Source: Planctomycetota bacterium (lineage in GTDB: Bacteria > Planctomycetota > Planctomycetia > Pirellulales > Pirellulaceae). From it: a stretch of DNA of 14,256 bases. The stretch covers positions 1 to 14,256 of the forward strand of contig JAJDEH010000462.1 in NCBI GenBank assembly GCA_029259935.1, read 5' to 3'. The notes beneath the pieces were generated by a model. It was not told where the DNA came from, ran no database searches, and was given only the letters and a program-made list of their open reading frames with translations. Both the position numbers and the translations under genes were made by a program. This document shows positions 12,800 to 14,256 of this stretch, in pieces; positions within the stretch are counted from its first letter, which is position 1, and every line of letters starts with the position of its first letter.

Positions 12800-14256
12800 A
12801 TGGCTGATTCGACCGCATCCACCAAGCAACGAAAACGCGACCGTGCGTCGCGCGGCCGCAAACAAGGCCGGCGCAAGGCCGCGTTTTTTCAACAGGTTGT
12901 CGAGAATACGACGATGCGGTTGATCGTGGCCAATCGGGATATGGAGATCACCTACATCAATCCGCGCGCGATCGAAGGGTTGAAGTCCCTGGAACACGAA
13001 CTGCCTTGCCGCGTTGAAGATATTATTGGCAGAAGCTTGGACCTCTTTCACGAGAATCCGGAATATCAACGGCGCATCCTGTCGGATCCAAACAACCTTC
13101 CACACCATGCCGACATCCAACTCGGTGAATTTACCCTGGAACTGCTGGTCACGGCCTTGCTGGATGACGACGGGAACTATCAAGGCCCAATGGTGACGTG
13201 GGATATCGTCACGGAAAAGCGACGCCAAGAGCAGAACTTGGCGGGCCAACTGGCTGCCATCAACAAGTCCCAGGCGGTGATCGAATTCGAAATGGACGGC
13301 ACGATCATCGCCGCCAACGAGAACTTTCTGCATTTGATGGGGTACACGTTGGAAGAAGTTCAAGGACGTCATCACGGGATGTTCGTCGAAGCGGAATTCC
13401 GCTCGAGCGACGAATACAAAGACTTTTGGGCTCGCCTGAATCGCGGTGAATATGTGACCGGGCAGTACAAGAGGCTTGGAAAGGGGGGCCAGGAAATTTG
13501 GATTCAAGGATCGTACAACGCCATTATCGACCACACGGGAAAGCCGTTTAAGGTCGTCAAATACGCCACCGATATCACCGAGCAGAAACTTAGAAACGCC
13601 GACTTTCAAAGCCAGATCGAGGCGATTCGCAAGTCGCAGGCGGTCATTGAATTCGAAATGGATGGGACGATCATCTCCGCCAATGACATATTTCTAGGCG
13701 TGATGGGCTACACCTTGCAGGAAGTTCAAGGCCACCATCACCGCATGTTTGTCGAGCCGGCAATGCGCGAGAGTTCCGAGTACGCCGAATTCTGGGCCAA
13801 GTTGAATCGCGGCGAATACACACGCGCCGAGTACAAGCGGATCGGAAAGGGCGGCCAGGAAGTTTGGATTCAAGGCTCGTACAATCCCATTTTTGATCTC
13901 AACGGCAAACCGTGCAAAGTCGTCAAATATGCCACCGACGTGACGCAACGCGTGGAACTCGAGCGGGCCACCGAAGAGAGGCGGAAGAAGACCGAGGAAC
14001 TGATTCACGAAGTGATCGAAAGCGCCAATCAATTTGCCGAAGGGGCCAAGGTGGTCGCCGAAAGCAGCGCCAGCCTTAGTGACGGGGCTCAAAATCAGGC
14101 GGCCTCCGTTGAAGAAATGACCGCGGCCGTCGAGGAAATGTCCAGTGCCATCCAAATCATCTCGGCCAGTGCCAGTGATTCGAAGGAACAAGCGGCCAAA
14201 ACCGCGTCCATCGCCGGTGAGGCGGGAAACACACGGACCGTGGCGGTCGACGCGAT
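12800..14256 (+). CDS. Methyl-accepting chemotaxis protein with three PAS domains, cut by the window end
   Basis: The frame is open from ATG 12800 to the last base (485 codons visible) and the stop lies outside. GGAG at 12789-12792, seven bases upstream, supports the start. Residues 9-28 are strikingly basic. Domains in order: PAS 1 (about 35-147, 'MRLIVANRDMEITYINPRAI'); PAS 2 (151-272) and PAS 3 (273-394), two near-identical 122-residue units each with 'KSQAVIEFEMDGTII', 'GYTL.EVQG.HH.MFVE' and 'KVVKYATD.T'; then the start of the methyl-accepting coiled coil with 'NQAASVEEMTAAVEEMSSAI' (434-453). No membrane helix is visible, so it should be a cytoplasmic receptor sensing redox, gas or ligands through the PAS domains. 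Whether a cofactor binds is not readable. With CheW just upstream it should form a signalling array with a CheA. Confidence 0.94.
   Translation, partial: MADSTASTKQRKRDRASRGRKQGRRKAAFFQQVVENTTMRLIVANRDMEITYINPRAIEGLKSLEHELPCRVEDIIGRSLDLFHENPEYQRRILSDPNNLPHHADIQLGEFTLELLVTALLDDDGNYQGPMVTWDIVTEKRRQEQNLAGQLAAINKSQAVIEFEMDGTIIAANENFLHLMGYTLEEVQGRHHGMFVEAEFRSSDEYKDFWARLNRGEYVTGQYKRLGKGGQEIWIQGSYNAIIDHTGKPFKVVKYATDITEQKLRNADFQSQIEAIRKSQAVIEFEMDGTIISANDIFLGVMGYTLQEVQGHHHRMFVEPAMRESSEYAEFWAKLNRGEYTRAEYKRIGKGGQEVWIQGSYNPIFDLNGKPCKVVKYATDVTQRVELERATEERRKKTEELIHEVIESANQFAEGAKVVAESSASLSDGAQNQAASVEEMTAAVEEMSSAIQIISASASDSKEQAAKTASIAGEAGNTRTVAVDA
13250..13981 (+). repeat. Tandem duplication of a 366-bp PAS-encoding unit
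   Basis: The unit at 13250-13615 is followed directly by a second at 13616-13981. They align without gaps: for example the TGG of 'WIQGSYN' lies at 13499 and again at 13865, exactly 366 bases on. Protein identity between units is high, and long DNA stretches (such as GAATTCGAAATGGA) are shared, which points to a fairly recent in-frame duplication within the chemoreceptor gene. Confidence 0.9.

Noticed and set aside
12614..13609. Long minus-strand open frame of 331 codons antisense to the chemoreceptor gene
   Set aside because: The opposite strand encodes clear PAS domains; the antisense repeats simply mirror the PAS duplication, and its translation matches no known fold pattern.
1..14256. 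CRISPR array, tRNA, rRNA, riboswitch or insertion sequence
   Set aside because: Reading both strands I saw no regularly spaced repeats, cloverleaf or transposase motifs; only isolated short repeats and hairpins were found.

Overview
The window looks like a stretch of a planctomycete chromosome (Pirellulales-like; moderately GC-rich by eye). This is inferred from several traits: a small protein opening with the basic 'RFSLRASL' leader plus one membrane helix, a membrane/TPR protein of the TMTC/PMT type, frequent TTG/GTG starts, weak Shine-Dalgarno sites, many short lineage-restricted proteins and a REP-like palindrome. Taxonomy was not tested by search. No tRNA, rRNA, CRISPR array or insertion sequence was seen.

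Layout. 1-387: 3' end of an unrecognised gene (+). 430-2259: polytopic membrane protein with C-terminal TPRs (-), convergent with it. 2577-4742: a compact type II restriction-modification module in the order vsr, C5-cytosine methyltransferase, Eco29kI-like GIY-YIG endonuclease, with overlapping genes. 4954-5963: two small planctomycete-type genes joined by an ATGA overlap; the second carries an in-frame TAA at codon 21. 6014-6739: secreted protein with a YHS/TRASH-like cysteine tail (-). 7074-8027: membrane-anchored endonuclease/exonuclease/phosphatase-family protein (+). 8060-9803: minus-strand operon of ECF sigma factor, tiny one-helix membrane protein and signal peptidase I. 10146-14256: plus-strand signalling cluster of a Ser/Thr kinase with degenerate receiver domain(s), CheW, and a soluble methyl-accepting chemotaxis protein with three PAS domains, cut by the window end.

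How the parts may work together. The restriction module is self-contained: the methyltransferase protects the site, Vsr would repair T:G mismatches from deaminated 5-methylcytosine, and the nuclease is translated from a TTG start inside the methyltransferase 3' end, which may keep it low. By homology to Eco29kI the site is predicted to be CCGCGG. The sigma operon suggests stress-linked control of protein export processing. The last cluster places a Hanks-type kinase, whose receiver has lost its phospho-acceptor Asp, directly upstream of cheW and an mcp gene. This is the best candidate here for an undescribed signalling arrangement. The most concrete anomaly is the nonsense codon at 5508-5510.
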